A stretch of 64,000 bases of DNA from Mesodorylaimus sp. YZB2_4 (Eukaryota; Nematoda; Enoplea; Dorylaimida; Dorylaimidae), in NCBI GenBank assembly GCA_030248295.1, contig JASANH010001028.1:1-64000 (forward strand). The letters are read 5' to 3'. Below the pieces are notes generated by a model. It was not told the origin of the DNA. It ran no database searches and saw nothing but the letters and a program-made list of their open reading frames with translations. Of the stretch, positions 21,883 to 33,090 are shown in pieces. The position numbers and the translations under genes are program-made. The stretch's first letter is position 1; every line of letters begins with the position of its first letter.

Positions 21883-22080
21883 CTCCGGGTGGAGTGCTGT
21901 GACCGGTCTCGAGGCCTGGCGGGGCAGGCGTCTGCCTCTCACGCCAGGTGCGCAGTTACAGGCGAGTGTTCGACTCGCGGGCCGGTAAATCATTTCGTGT
22001 AAAAAGTGTCTCCTCACCCTCGAGTGCGCATAAGCGTTTGGTGATGTGGTAAAACATAAACATGAACATGAATATGTGAG
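21883..22080 (+). repeat. tRNA-derived SINE
   Basis: Contains a T-arm-like segment GCGAGTGTTCGACTCGC, whose GCGAG and CTCGC ends pair around the B-box-like TGTTCGACT, with an A-box-like GTGGAGTGCTG about 80 bases upstream. The 3' part reads TGCGCATAAGCGTTTGGTGA and ends in ACATGAACATG-type repeats. The same 3' part recurs at 31201-31260, and the head recurs on the minus strand at 4314-4366. Confidence 0.6.
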
Positions 22081-23194
22081 GAAATATTTCAGACCACCTT
22101 GAGCATGACCTAGTTCTCCGTAGGCTGGCTTCGGCTTTGACAAGTTGTCACTGCTCACATGTGTATTTCGTCTGCTCGCCTCCTGCAGAAGTCGGTATCT
22201 CCTCGGTCGAGAAGAACAGTTTGTGGCAGAGTGGCTTTTAGTCCGGACTTGTTATGCGCCCATGAGCTTCCCAGCTCGACTCCTTTATGGGTTGAAATTT
22301 TTGGTTTCCGTTTCTCTTCTTTCTATGAGGCAGAGAAATCTGCATTTGATCATTTATAGTCATCTTGTCAGCTGGCTGTGCGAATAATCTCAGACGCGGG
22401 CTCACGTTCCATTCCAGCCACAGAGTTTGCCTCATGACTCACCCTGGGGAAAGACTTGTTTGTAAATCAGCACGTATGCAAGGCCTACGAGTCACTTTTT
22501 GCGTCTACAGAAGGCGTCTGCATCATCGAAGTTTGTAATACAACTGAAGAACAAAGCGTTTCTACATCTTTCAAATGTGCCCTTAGACTTATGAGTCTGG
22601 GTCAAATACAAAAATATATCACGAAGCTTTTCAAAAAGCCGAGGTTAGACTCGAGTATCGCACAGAACTGCGCGACTTGTATAGCGACCGCGCACACGGT
22701 TTCGTTGCAGTCGCAAAGAGTCCCTGCCGCCGCCTTCGACGCGTGTCTGCCTAGCAGGGTACAGATTTAAAATATGCCAGGTTTATAGGGTTTCCACAAA
22801 GCTAGAAAGTCGAGGAGAAGTGCTTAGAGAACCTAGGAAAATCAAGGGAAAACTGTGAGAAGGTGGATTTTGAAGCATCCGCCTTTTCTAATGATGGTAA
22901 CATTCTGGAAAGAATCAGATCAAGCAGGGAAGGGGAGGAAGGAGGGGCAACCATGCTGTGAGTGTGAATCTGTTTTGGTTTGATAGTGCTGCGAAAGTGG
23001 GAGAATAATCAGGAAATAGATCGAATTTTTGTCTTGAAAACCAGGAAAAAAACAGAAAAAAGTATTTTCGCTTATTGCATACCCACTCTGGTTAATATTT
23101 TCTAGAGATTTGGAGGGAGATGCATTGTAGTCACATTTTTTCTCAGTCGATCATTATGGGCATGCGGTGTTTGCAAAACCAGTTTGCAACAAAA

Positions 23195-23690
23195 ACGAAA
23201 AACGGTCTTATTATTTCCAAACAAAGTCTGTTATGACAGACTCAAAACTTTTAGACCAGCCAATGCACGCAGTGGATAACCAGGGCTTTGGATGGCTGGT
23301 CTTCTCGGCTACACGAAGAGAGGGCCTCGCGCACTGCGCACTGCACACAATGTACGTACAGTGCTGTACTTATATCACTTACACACAGACGCTTGCCGAT
23401 GTCAGCATCAAAGCTACAGTGCTGTGCGCTGCTGCTGCTTGGACGGGCTCCACAAAGAATACCAGCTGCAGCGCTTCACGCCATAAAAGCCTGAATATAC
23501 TGAAGCTATAGATTAACCCACGCCTCCAGACCTGTGCCCTGCAGCGGCGAGGAAAGTGGCATGCCTTAGCCCCAAGAGACATTCAACAATCTTTTCTCCC
23601 CTTTTCCTTGCTTAATGTTCATGCTCCTGTTTTATCAAATTAGCAATAGCACTCGAGGATGGAAGGAGTCTGTCATAACAGACCTTTTTG
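23195..23690 (+). repeat. Dispersed repeat, copy 2, with terminal near-palindromes
   Basis: The left part matches 14364-14530. The near-palindrome GTCTGTTATGACAGAC at about 23228-23243 recurs in similar form (GTCTGTCATAACAGAC) at about 23669-23684. The unit may be a short non-autonomous element with inverted termini. No target duplication could be fixed by eye. Confidence 0.4.
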
Positions 23691-24225
23691 AAAATAATAT
23701 TAAGTGTTGCTTGTGTTGCACATGTGTCATTGCAAAATCCTACGCGAGAGTCAAATGCTGTATTCTTGAGCAAAAACTGTAAGAGTTCCTGCTGCTGAGC
23801 AGAATTGGTTTTTTTTGGGGTTAGGCTTTGCATATCTCGTTAAAAGCAGTTGAATAAGAAGAAAAATAAGGCAAATTTTTCACGTGTATCATAAATGGCA
23901 TGTGCAACGTGCAGCATCCATTTTTAGGTACCCGATATGATGCACATAAAAAACGGGTCGAATACTATCTTTAGCACAGAACAGGTTTCGGTTGATTTAA
24001 CGGGTCTATCAACGACGACCTCGCTATCGCTGTCGGCGTCCAGACTCTCGGGCGGCAACGTATGACAGTGCTGCCATGTCTTTCAGCCCCTCGCAATAAC
24101 CACGTACAGTGTGTATGGTGCACGAGACGGCTCCAGGGCCCAGTCGAGTGGCGGTCGAGGCGGCAGTAAGGTGACTGCAGCGTCTTTTTCGTTCGACCTT
24201 CTCAATCGGTTCAGTTTGGTAAGAA

Positions 24226-25401
24226 ATGGAAAACGTGAAAATTTATTTCTGTGTCAAATGTCACGCGTTGGGCGGCGATGGAAACATTTATTCTTCGAGA
24301 GAATCAGATTTTTCGAAACAAATTTGTGACCACGCTGGACTTCACTCATTCCAGCTTGGACGCATTCTCAGGAACGACATTTGTACGCTCAAATCTGAAA
24401 GTTCGGATCGCCAGTGGGAAGACGCTGTCAAAACACAATTCATTGGTCGACATGAAGCCACCTTTATTGGAAAAATGGAGAAGCCTACGGGAAAATTTGA
24501 TTTGTCCGAGCTTTGTCATTTGATCTTAGCAAAACGAATCAAAAATAACAAAGCGTATTGCGCATTGTGCGACGAAGACAAAGTAGTCGCGAATAAAGTT
24601 TATATTTACGCACAAAATGTTATCTCCCACGCTCAGTATCATTATAACAAAACGCTTTTTGCCTGCCCTCGATGTGATTATCGATCAAAGACTTATGGAG
24701 CGATAAGTATCCATTTGAGGAAACAGCACAAAGTTTCCATCAAGCGGGAAGACGTCATCGATTTGTCATCGAATCATAAGAAGGAAATTGGAAATATGAT
24801 TGTTCGATGTTTCGGTCAGCCCAGACCAAGCGTCGATCCGTCCGGCAAGCATTCTGCCCACCGAGCGCAAATCGCCCAACAGCTTTCCTATTGTCGGCAA
24901 CTGGCCCGGCAAGCCGTATTCATTGACAACAGAATTCAATGTCGGCGATGCAATGCCAGGATTTTAAATCAACATTCGCATTTTGGATTTAGTGTTCGGC
25001 AGCACGTGTATGGTGCTCATCTAAAATTACCGATTTATGGCTGCAAGCTATGCAAACAATCGCTGCCGAACTACTCCCAGCTGCGATCGCACATGGAAAA
25101 GAAACACAAGTCGCTAAAAGTGGCTGACAAATTTGAAAGTCACGAAAGTCAATACCACGAAGAAATTATGCGCATGTTGTCCATCTGCTTCGATTACCGA
25201 AACGATGGGGAGATCAGAAGAGAATTCGATAAGCCGGATACCAACGATCAGTCAGATTCGATCAAGGCGAATCGATCTGAGTATTCGAATGGGGAGAAAT
25301 CGATTGCTACGGCGAAACACCAATGCGCCATTTGCTCATTTGCTACAGGGAATATCCTGCTGATGAAAAGGCACGTTGCGCTGATTCATACGCTAAATTG
25401 A
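24226..25401 (+). CDS. C2H2 zinc-finger protein, probable nuclear DNA- or RNA-binding factor
   Basis: Intronless frame of 391 residues from the ATG at 24226. Four clear C2H2-type fingers are visible: ACPRCDYRSKTYGAISIHLRKQH (from about residue 145, H-x4-H spacing), a long-spaced finger from C239 (CRRC...HVYGAH), GCKLCKQSLPNYSQLRSHMEKKH (from 272) and QCAICSFATGNILLMKRHVALIH (from 366). Two looser Cys/His clusters lie at residues 9-12 (CVKC) and near 114-131 (YCALC...HAQYH). Fingers two and four are followed by similar spacers that lead to MIVRCF and MLSICF, so a finger-plus-spacer unit appears to be repeated. This layout is familiar from poorly characterised nematode C2H2 proteins. Targets are unknown. 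A GT in the leader (TTTG|GTAAGA, about 24217) could be a splice donor. Confidence 0.8.
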   Translation: MENVKIYFCVKCHALGGDGNIYSSRESDFSKQICDHAGLHSFQLGRILRNDICTLKSESSDRQWEDAVKTQFIGRHEATFIGKMEKPTGKFDLSELCHLILAKRIKNNKAYCALCDEDKVVANKVYIYAQNVISHAQYHYNKTLFACPRCDYRSKTYGAISIHLRKQHKVSIKREDVIDLSSNHKKEIGNMIVRCFGQPRPSVDPSGKHSAHRAQIAQQLSYCRQLARQAVFIDNRIQCRRCNARILNQHSHFGFSVRQHVYGAHLKLPIYGCKLCKQSLPNYSQLRSHMEKKHKSLKVADKFESHESQYHEEIMRMLSICFDYRNDGEIRREFDKPDTNDQSDSIKANRSEYSNGEKSIATAKHQCAICSFATGNILLMKRHVALIHTLN

Positions 25402-26857
25402 TATTCTTGGGGAATTACTGCATGCCTGAGGTGTCTGTGTAAAAATATCTTTCGCTAATGATACTTTGCGCTTAAAAAGATACAAGTATATGCAAAAAAT
25501 TTTGTGTAAGAGTTGCAGGAGGTATGTATCAGCAGGTTGCAGGGGTATGCAGAGGTGCAGGAGTTGCAGGTAATTGAGGTATGTATCATATTTACTGTAT
25601 GAAGAGGAAAGTGAACATGACTGATGTGTGAAATATCATGAAAATTTGAAATTTTTTTCGCCTTTTGTAAAATGGATGCCGCAGTCTAATTGTCTTCATC
25701 AGACAGACAGTACAGATGTTTATATGCCGCATCATGCGTCTGCTACCGTTACGCGAGCTTATATAACGCCAAATGAGAGGATTTCCGCGCCCTCGGTGCG
25801 ACCTATCGGCCCAAGTGTGTGTGCAGAGCTTTCTCATTCCAGATTCATTCAAATAGTGTCCTAAGTTCAGTTTTCATAAACATGTTTTTTTGATTGGACG
25901 CACCCTCGATTGACTTCATGGCCATGCCGAGAAGGTTACATGTCAAAAGACCGCGGACAAAAACACTGCGCGACAAAAGACCGCGGTCACATGACCGCGT
26001 GCAAGAAGACCGATGATCAAAAACACCACAAGCAAAAAGACCCTGTAAATAGGACCTCAATGTAGGTTTTACAGCGAGTAGTTACTGTGGAATGCGAGGA
26101 GCACCCAGCAGGATTTAGAATCATCCAAGTAGGGAGTATATTTTTTCTTTTCGGCCTTGTATATGGTCAGTCCTGCATGTGCTTTAAACATGGGTCTGGA
26201 ATTTACCAAGAGCCAAATCGTGGCAGCTGGAATAGTCGGCTTAAACGTAGCAGTTCAGGATCATCGAATGAGAGCTGTTATGCCGTAGGCGCAAGAAGTT
26301 ATCGACTACTTCGAGGAATAGGAGCTTCTTGGAACTTGGTTACTTGGAACGTTAATGAGCAGAAAGAACTGAAAGGATCGTCAACGATTACGCGAATCTT
26401 GAATTACTTGCGTGGACTGGCTCATTATAATTTTTAGTTAACAGACAGGGTAATTGTATAGGCGCGATTGAATTTTGTACCAGCTGAACTTAATAATTGA
26501 ATAATTGCCTGCATTTTTATGGCCATGATACAGTACAGTAAGTACAGCATGCCAGAAAATTACCAATGCTTTGACTTATGCAATAAATTAGAATGGTGTA
26601 GTTTATATATTCGAGTCATGAAACAGTAAATTTCTCACTTCGATATTTTACTATTGCTCAGACAGTCTTTTTGACACGCGGTCATTTCTACGTGCGGTCT
26701 TGTAGACCTTTTCAGCGTCCGCAAAAATTTGAATTTCCGCGATTACGGTAGATTGGCTGCTAATGACAATTTGGCACTAGGTGAGCAGATCTGTTTGTTC
26801 TATCGATATCACTGTTCAAATGACCTGGGTTTTTTATTATCTGACCTGACTCTGACC
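25402..26857. other. Intergenic stretch with GACCGCGG and GCAGG repeats
   Basis: No gene supported. A GCAGG-rich stretch lies at about 25510-25570. A cluster of AAAAGACCGCGG-like words lies at about 25940-26045, with an inverted relative (GACACGCGGTCAT, GTGCGGTCTTGTAGACC) at about 26667-26712. Together they suggest a ~780-bp element with inverted, internally repeated ends. A frame at 26087-26437 between them lacks an ATG and a domain. Confidence 0.4.
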
Positions 26858-28820
26858 TCATCATCATCATCATATTTTATTCTTATGAAAATGCATATGC
26901 GCACTAGGAGCACAAGAAACATAAAACACAACACACATGATACTAAAATGTGAAAGTGCGAAAAAGAAAAACGACATCAAGTCTCCCAGTCATCAAATCA
27001 TCATATTTTGCACAAAATAGTTTAGAACACAAAACGTGAAAGAAAAACGCAAAAATGTCTAAAAAGAATTACGCAAATTTAGTCAACGAAATCCTGGAAC
27101 GATACTGTGCAAAATTTAAGAAAGCGATATCATTAGGCAAATTATTCCAAAGCGTGATTCCAGAAAACACAAAACTATGTCGATAGGATTCAAAAAAAGC
27201 TCAAGGCACAATAAGATAATGAGCCACTCAAGTCCTTGCACTGGCACGATTTACAGACCTGTGAACAAATCGACTCGTAGAAAAATCATGCAAGCCTTGA
27301 GAATACTTATAAATTGGCATAGCTTCAGACGCTTTCTCCTGTCGCTTAGTGACGACCAGCTAGCTCTGTTTAAAGCATCCTCATACGTGCACGCAAAATC
27401 ATTCAGATACAGCCTGAGCGCATAAAACTGCGGAAGTTCCAATTCAGAAATATCAGCTTTTAAAACTGGATCCCAGCATACAGAGCTTATTCCAAAACAG
27501 AACGGACACATGCATTTTAAACTGATCTCAAAACTGAAGGATGGCCTTCCAAGTTTTACGTCTAAGCGCACCTATCATGACATTGGACTTCTCAGATCTC
27601 AGCCACATGCTCAGTGAACTTCAAGTCTGGACTAAAAATAACACCAAGATATTAAAAATAAAGATGGTTCTGATGCAATTCTTCCATGTCCATAACGAAA
27701 TATAACTCCTTGGGTTTTATCCGCATTGAAATCCAAGCCGGCACTTTCCGCCCAGGCCGCGATAAAATCGATCATCGGTTTAATACCTTCCCTTGCGTCT
27801 TCCAGACGTCTAACTGGGAAAAACAGGGTGGTATCATCCGAAGGCTTGTAACAGAGATACTGGGAGTCGACCAGAAACTGTTGCAATAACGAGTTATAAG
27901 GGCCGACCTTGACCGACCCTTCAAAAAATTTTCTGGCTCTGACTTTGACATTTATCAATCGGCACCAGCAACAAACCTTCACTGTGTTTGCCGGTTCACC
28001 AAGAAAACTTTGTGCAGCTGACAGTTTCCTTGGTTGCATGATGTGAAATTTCACATGCACAAAAGATTGAATTTTTAAAAAGTTAAAAAATATATGTAAA
28101 GCTGTTTTTGACGGCTTTGGGGAACACAAAAAGCTCACACCCATTGAAAATAAAAAATACTCGCACAGCTTGCTTTCTTCGTAACAGTCACAAAGATGGC
28201 CTGCTAGAAAAGGAACTCTACCACGCTGTAAGCGGGTTGGGCCGGAATATCATTTTTTTTTCTTTTTATAGTCAGTAATTTTATTCAGTTCTGTTACATA
28301 ACCAAATACACGCGCGGAGAGGAGGGAACACAGTATGGCCCATCATGATCGTCGCTCTATTATCAAGGAGAGTATTTATTAACAGTAGAAAGAACAAAGT
28401 CTCGCTCGGTTGTCCTACAGAATAATCGTGAACATGGAGCTTCAGAAGCATGGAGCTTGTCGCTCTCTCACAGCCAGTTAGCCACGGTGACGTCCTAGTA
28501 GTAGGCCATACTAAAGCTTTTCAGCGCGTTATGAAATTCTGGTAGACCGATCGGCTGCTCCAGCGATGCACGAGCCTAGTCGCTTAACTTTCGGCTTTCA
28601 TGCGCATCAACTCTCGAGCCATTACCTCATAGCTCCCTTGTTCGAAGGCCCCTGACTGTGAACCTGGACAAAGTAGACAGTCCTGTAGTGTCTGCAAGAC
28701 TGCTAGAGTGTCTGTCACATCATGTTCGTTCGCTAAGGATATCTTGGTTACACACTTTCTTACCACTTTCCGTTTCTCAATACCGAAGAAGAACTTTGGC
28801 GATTTTTCACCCAACGCCAA
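26858..28820 (-). pseudogene. Decayed non-LTR retrotransposon (LINE)
   Basis: Minus-strand pieces appear in the order expected for a LINE ORF2. First is the linker between endonuclease and RT (GEKSPKFFFGIEKRKVVRKC, about 28584-28820). Next is an RT core remnant with the catalytic region DDTTLFF, AWAESAGLDFNADKTQGVIF and the remnant KVGPYNSLLQQF (27632-28144). Last is the post-RT segment (YEDALNRASWSSLSDRRKRL, 27251-27571). The 3' end reads AAGAATAAAATATG followed by ATG triplets at about 26885-26858. Frames are interrupted between pieces, so the copy is dead. The clade is uncertain (Jockey/CR1-like). Confidence 0.75.
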
Positions 28821-31800
28821 CCATCTGACTCTGTAACGAAGGATCGCCCTGCGTGCATTATCCCCCAGAATGGCACTTAAGTCAGACTGTGTAGAGACCA
28901 GTAGGGCTATTCCTTCCTATGATAATTAATCAGTGCGAGACTCCAGACTGTCGAGGATGGATTGCAGATGAAGTTTGCGGTATAATCTTCAAGAAGTCGC
29001 TTTTGCGCAATACGCCATTGATGCCTACAGTACTACCATTTTTAAATAATCCCATCTCTGCCGACTGTCCCAGTCTACGCTTTCCAGCAGTGCGTTGGCA
29101 ACTGTCTCCTTCATCAACTGCTGATATTGTTCCTGTGCCACACACATGGTATTTAATCGCCAGACACCTCGACCACGAGGTCGATATTGAGGACCTTGGA
29201 GTCGGAATACAATACTTTTGTAATGTAATTAATAGTGTCGGCTGGAATATCTTGCGCCCATGAAGCCAAGTTTAGAATTGAGCAAATAACAAATGGGGAG
29301 GGAGAGTGGCTATACCATGAATTTTTGTGAATGGCATACGCAAGCAAGCACTTGGCGCGCAGCGCGCACAAGCGGCCTGGCTGGGAAGAAGTCTGCTCTG
29401 TGCGCGAACTTAACATTTCTTAGCGGCAACTTTGAAAAATTTGATTTTCCGCCTCTCGCAGTGAATGAATTATGACTTTTCGGCGTAGACACTTTGGCCG
29501 AGAATGCTGTTGCTTGAAATTAGATTATTCCGTTGGTTTCTTCCATGCAATCTGTTTATTTCACGGAATATGCAAAACGAGAGACATTCAGAAATAACTA
29601 ATGCCCACGCGGCTACGCCGACACTTCTTTAGTTAGCATTGTTCGAACGCGCCGCTTTTTAACTCCGCTTATATGCTCGCCCATTTGCCTCTGCCCCTGG
29701 AGCATGTGGCATATTCTTGGGACGTGTTGCTCAGAAGCCCTATTCCGATTGGAACGATCGATCAACTTTTGATATGAAGAACTCGCTTTTGGATTGCAAT
29801 TTTTCCGAGGACAGGAAAATGAAGCGACGGCCACTGAAGCCACTAAAGCTACAGATGAAAAGTTTGGTTTTTCTGAAAGCTCTCATATCAGGGGTAATTC
29901 TTTTGAACGTGTGATTTTAGGATTCAAGCTGATTAATTTTTTATGCTCTAAGAACTGGATTTTAGCACAGACTCCACCATCAGCAGGAATATTTTTGTTA
30001 GCCGTGCGGCGCGAAAGTGCTGGTTTAGCCGTAGTTAGATGGCCAAGAAGACAAGACGCGCGTGTTCTGTGTGATGTTATGCGATAAGAGAAAAATTCGC
30101 TGCTGGAATCTTTTGTGTGTTGAGATTTTTAAATGGTCGGGTCGGGTCGGATTGGATCAGGAGTGCTGTGCCAGGGTCGGCCAATTTTTGGATGTGAAGC
30201 TGGACAGCTTGGTGCTGATCGTGAGCGGCTCTTTGTGGACGTTCGCGTGAACTTCCTCCGGTTTGTTGGCTACTGAGGCTGCTAAGCTGTGGTTGTGCAT
30301 CAGTATATTTGACGAGTGCGTCCTTGCTGGACGCTCTAGAAGCGGAGCCATTGTCGGGATAAGCGCGGCACCGAAATGCCTTACCAATGTGAAAACTGCC
30401 TACATTTTAGAAGTCATATGCAATAGACTACAAAGAATAATGTGGGAACCTTTTTTGCGAGAGACTTGCGTCAGCTAAGGAGGGACTGGACGGCAAATTT
30501 CTTGTATGTATTCTGAATTTTCAACCAAAATACAGGTGCGAGAAAGTAATGGTATTTCTAAAAAATCTGTTTTAAGACAACAACAAAGTTAGCCCAGCCA
30601 TTGTACTCTGACTAGATGCGGGGCAAGACTGGGCTGGCTGGGCTCCCTCGGCGGCGTTTGTAAATAAAGGGAATGTGATCAAAGGGAATCGCTAGTGATA
30701 AAAAGTGTAACAGAGCATTCCCTGCCTCAGCTACTTCATTCAGGCAATGAAGAGATGGCAAACAGAGGGTGACAGTCATGAGTTCTATTGCAGTAGGTTG
30801 GTCGCCTAAAACGATGCTATTAGCTACTGTAGCTGGCTCCACAGCACTTAAATTTTCTGTTCTAGTGTCGCTGGCTAGGCTAAACATGAAGTGCTCATAC
30901 CCTCATATGACAGCTGCGACCTTACTGCAACAAGTCCTCACTATTTCCCAACTAGGTTTAAGGCAGCAGAGGGTCGCATTGCATTCCTCCAAAGTGCGAA
31001 TAAGGATGTTCATGCGAGTACTAACTTTTGGTGTAAAACAGAAAAGATAAAATCCGACAGGAAATCGACCCCATGACGTTACGAATCGATCTTACAAAAG
31101 TGTAATGCATCCAAGCATGCGTCGACGAGGGAGCCCAGCCAACCTAGTCTCGCCCTGCATTCAGTAAGAGGACAGCGGCTGGGCTGGGCTTTGTTGTTGC
31201 ACCCTTGAGTGCGCATAAGCGTTTGGTGATGTGGTAAAGCATGAACATGCACATGAACAACATGTTGTCTGATAACAGATTTTTTCGAAATATTTAAAAT
31301 TCTCTTAGCTTCGCAACGTTGTGCCGATGCAGCAAGCTAGTAAGCTTTCTTCTCAGCGAGGACTCCACTACTGAAATTCTTGAGAAAAAGTAAATCAAAC
31401 ATGTGCCTGGCAAAAAAACCAAGTAAGTGGTTTCTCTGTAATTTCTAAATGTGCTCTCTTCTTTATCCTGAACTGTTTCCATTTGGTCAAGTGGGTGAGC
31501 GAGAGCTCGACTGCTGATATTCCTGAGAAAAAGTGGATCAAAGATTTTTGCTCATTTCTACTTTTCACGCATCACAGTCCCAAAGCATGTGAAGGGTCTC
31601 AAGTTAGCATTTTATCTCATCAAAACAGAATTTTTTAAAGCAGGAATAACTAGTACTGCGTAAAACAGCAACAGTAAACTATATTTTGTCATGTTAATTA
31701 CGCTATAACGTTAGTCTAACGCTAGCTTGTACTTATGTCTGTCATGTTTCATTCTTTCAAAACATATGTTATGCATATGTTTATTCACAAATATGTTTAT

Positions 31801-32007
31801 GCACTTTTGTTCTGACTTCGCTCATTGACGTAAGACAAATCTGTGATCTTGGGATCGGAGTTCGGCTAACTAAAAGTTCAAAAGCGACATGCAGCTGGCG
31901 GCATTTTGTCAGTTTTTCTATTCGCCGAATAGAATCGAGGATTTAAAAAGCAGGGATTCCGCGTTCGAGTCAAAATCAGAAACCCCGCTTAGTGTAGTTT
32001 TAAAAAT
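28821..32007. other. Intergenic stretch
   Basis: No supported gene. It includes a GGGTCGGGTC tract at 30133-30165, a SINE tail at 31201-31260 (TGCGCATAAGCGTTTGGTGA shared with the SINE at 21883) and a TATA-like ATTTAAAAAG near 31941 just ahead of the coiled-coil gene. Several open frames of 60-115 codons have no domain and overlap on both strands. Confidence 0.5.
31201..31260 (+). repeat. SINE 3' part
   Basis: CGAGTGCGCATAAGCG-type block (here TGAGTGCGCATAAGCG) with TTTGGTGATGTGGTAAA and CATGAACATG repeats, nearly identical to 22021-22078. The tRNA-like head is missing, so the copy is 5'-truncated. Confidence 0.6.
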
Positions 32008-33090
32008 ATGGCTCCGCTAACAGCGTTTTCTGTTTTTATCACGCTCTTGACCTTATGCCCAGCTTTTGACTTGGCCACGTACAAGCATCAATTTCAAGCC
32101 AGCGTGGCTGTACCCTACAAGGACGCAGTCACGGTTGTGGCTACTAAGATCATTGAATTTTTGGCCAAATCATCTGTCCCGCAAACTGAACAGGAAGCGA
32201 ATGCGACAATGAACATTTTGACATCGAAAGTACACCTTTTCTCGTCGCATTTGTCCAAAGCCGTCCAAGCATCTGACCAGCTACGGCTGCACTTAGACAA
32301 AGAAGCGACAGGATTGGTCATTCAAGGCTCAAATGTGGAGCAGCGAATTACTGCCAACGAGCAGAGCCTGGCGGAGATGCGAGTTCGAATTCAGCGAACC
32401 ACTGTTGAATTAGCAGCTGCAAAGAATCAAGTCAGTGCAGCAGTGCAAAGTGTGCGTCACGCTGAACAGAAACTAAGCGACGAAGAAGACCGCTTGGAAA
32501 GGGCCAGACATTGCAGGAGCAAAAGAGGTTTCTTTGAGGACCTTGGTTCTGCCTTGGAAGACCTCTTTAAATTCGTCGTCGTCAGACCTATTTGCGCAGT
32601 AGCCAACGTATTCACTGGTCGCATCGATAATGCCAAGTTCGGAGTTTATCAAGCACGAAATAGTCTGAACGATCTTCAGAATCGTCGCACTCAACTTCAA
32701 ACCCACCAGGCTCAACTGGACAAAGACCAAGCACGCCTGCACAAAGAGAGGGTTAATTTGGAAGCGATAAAAACCAAGCTGAATCTTCAGTTGGGACAAA
32801 TAAACCAAGCGCGTAACAATGTGCTCACAGTAAGTGTCCGGTTGAAGTCTCTAATTACATACATGGGCACTCTGTTGGGCAAAAGCGAAATTTTGAAAGA
32901 AGTAGTCGCCAAATTAGTCGATACGGAAACTGTGATTGGACCGCTAACGGCAATTGCTGATCAGATCGTGGCTTACATTGGCGACTCGGATGAGATAGGT
33001 AGACTGAATGCCTTGAAACAGATAATCAGCACCAATCTCCCTCAGGTCAAGCAAAAGTTGCTTCAGTATCCTCTGATGATACCTGCCTAA
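32008..33090 (+). CDS. Secreted two-coiled-coil protein with central RSKR|GFF hydrophobic segment (function unknown)
   Basis: Single-exon frame of 360 residues with a clear start: TATA-like ATTTAAAAAG lies about 65 bp upstream, and the ATG opens a signal peptide (MAPLTAFSVFITLLTLCPAF). Residues about 75-168 and 205-275 are rich in Gln, Lys, Glu and Leu heptads and predict two long coiled coils. Between them lies CRSKRGFFEDLGSALEDLF (C169, R173) and then a hydrophobic stretch (KFVVVRPICAVANVF). RSKR fits a furin-type cleavage site, and the following segment is amphipathic to hydrophobic. The C-terminal third is helical with weakly hydrophobic patches (VIGPLTAIADQIVAYI). I do not recognise the family. 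Long helices around a hydrophobic hairpin also occur in extracellular helical membrane-active or fibrous proteins, but that comparison is only structural. Confidence 0.72.
   Translation: MAPLTAFSVFITLLTLCPAFDLATYKHQFQASVAVPYKDAVTVVATKIIEFLAKSSVPQTEQEANATMNILTSKVHLFSSHLSKAVQASDQLRLHLDKEATGLVIQGSNVEQRITANEQSLAEMRVRIQRTTVELAAAKNQVSAAVQSVRHAEQKLSDEEDRLERARHCRSKRGFFEDLGSALEDLFKFVVVRPICAVANVFTGRIDNAKFGVYQARNSLNDLQNRRTQLQTHQAQLDKDQARLHKERVNLEAIKTKLNLQLGQINQARNNVLTVSVRLKSLITYMGTLLGKSEILKEVVAKLVDTETVIGPLTAIADQIVAYIGDSDEIGRLNALKQIISTNLPQVKQKLLQYPLMIPA

Larger units (their letters stand above)
19175..24225. other. Repeat-rich intergenic region
   Basis: Five kilobases without a gene that I can support. 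They hold a dispersed repeat (19830-19985), a GGGTC tract (20338-20390), a GC-rich block with overlapping meaningless frames on both strands (about 21030-21660), a tRNA-derived SINE (21883-22080) and a second dispersed repeat (23195-23690). A stretch near 24000-24200 may be the promoter/5' leader of the zinc-finger gene. Confidence 0.55.

Noticed and set aside
26087-26437. 116-codon frame with a hydrophobic start
   Set aside because: No ATG at the frame start and no domain; it lies between inverted GACCGCGG clusters, so it is more likely transposon interior.
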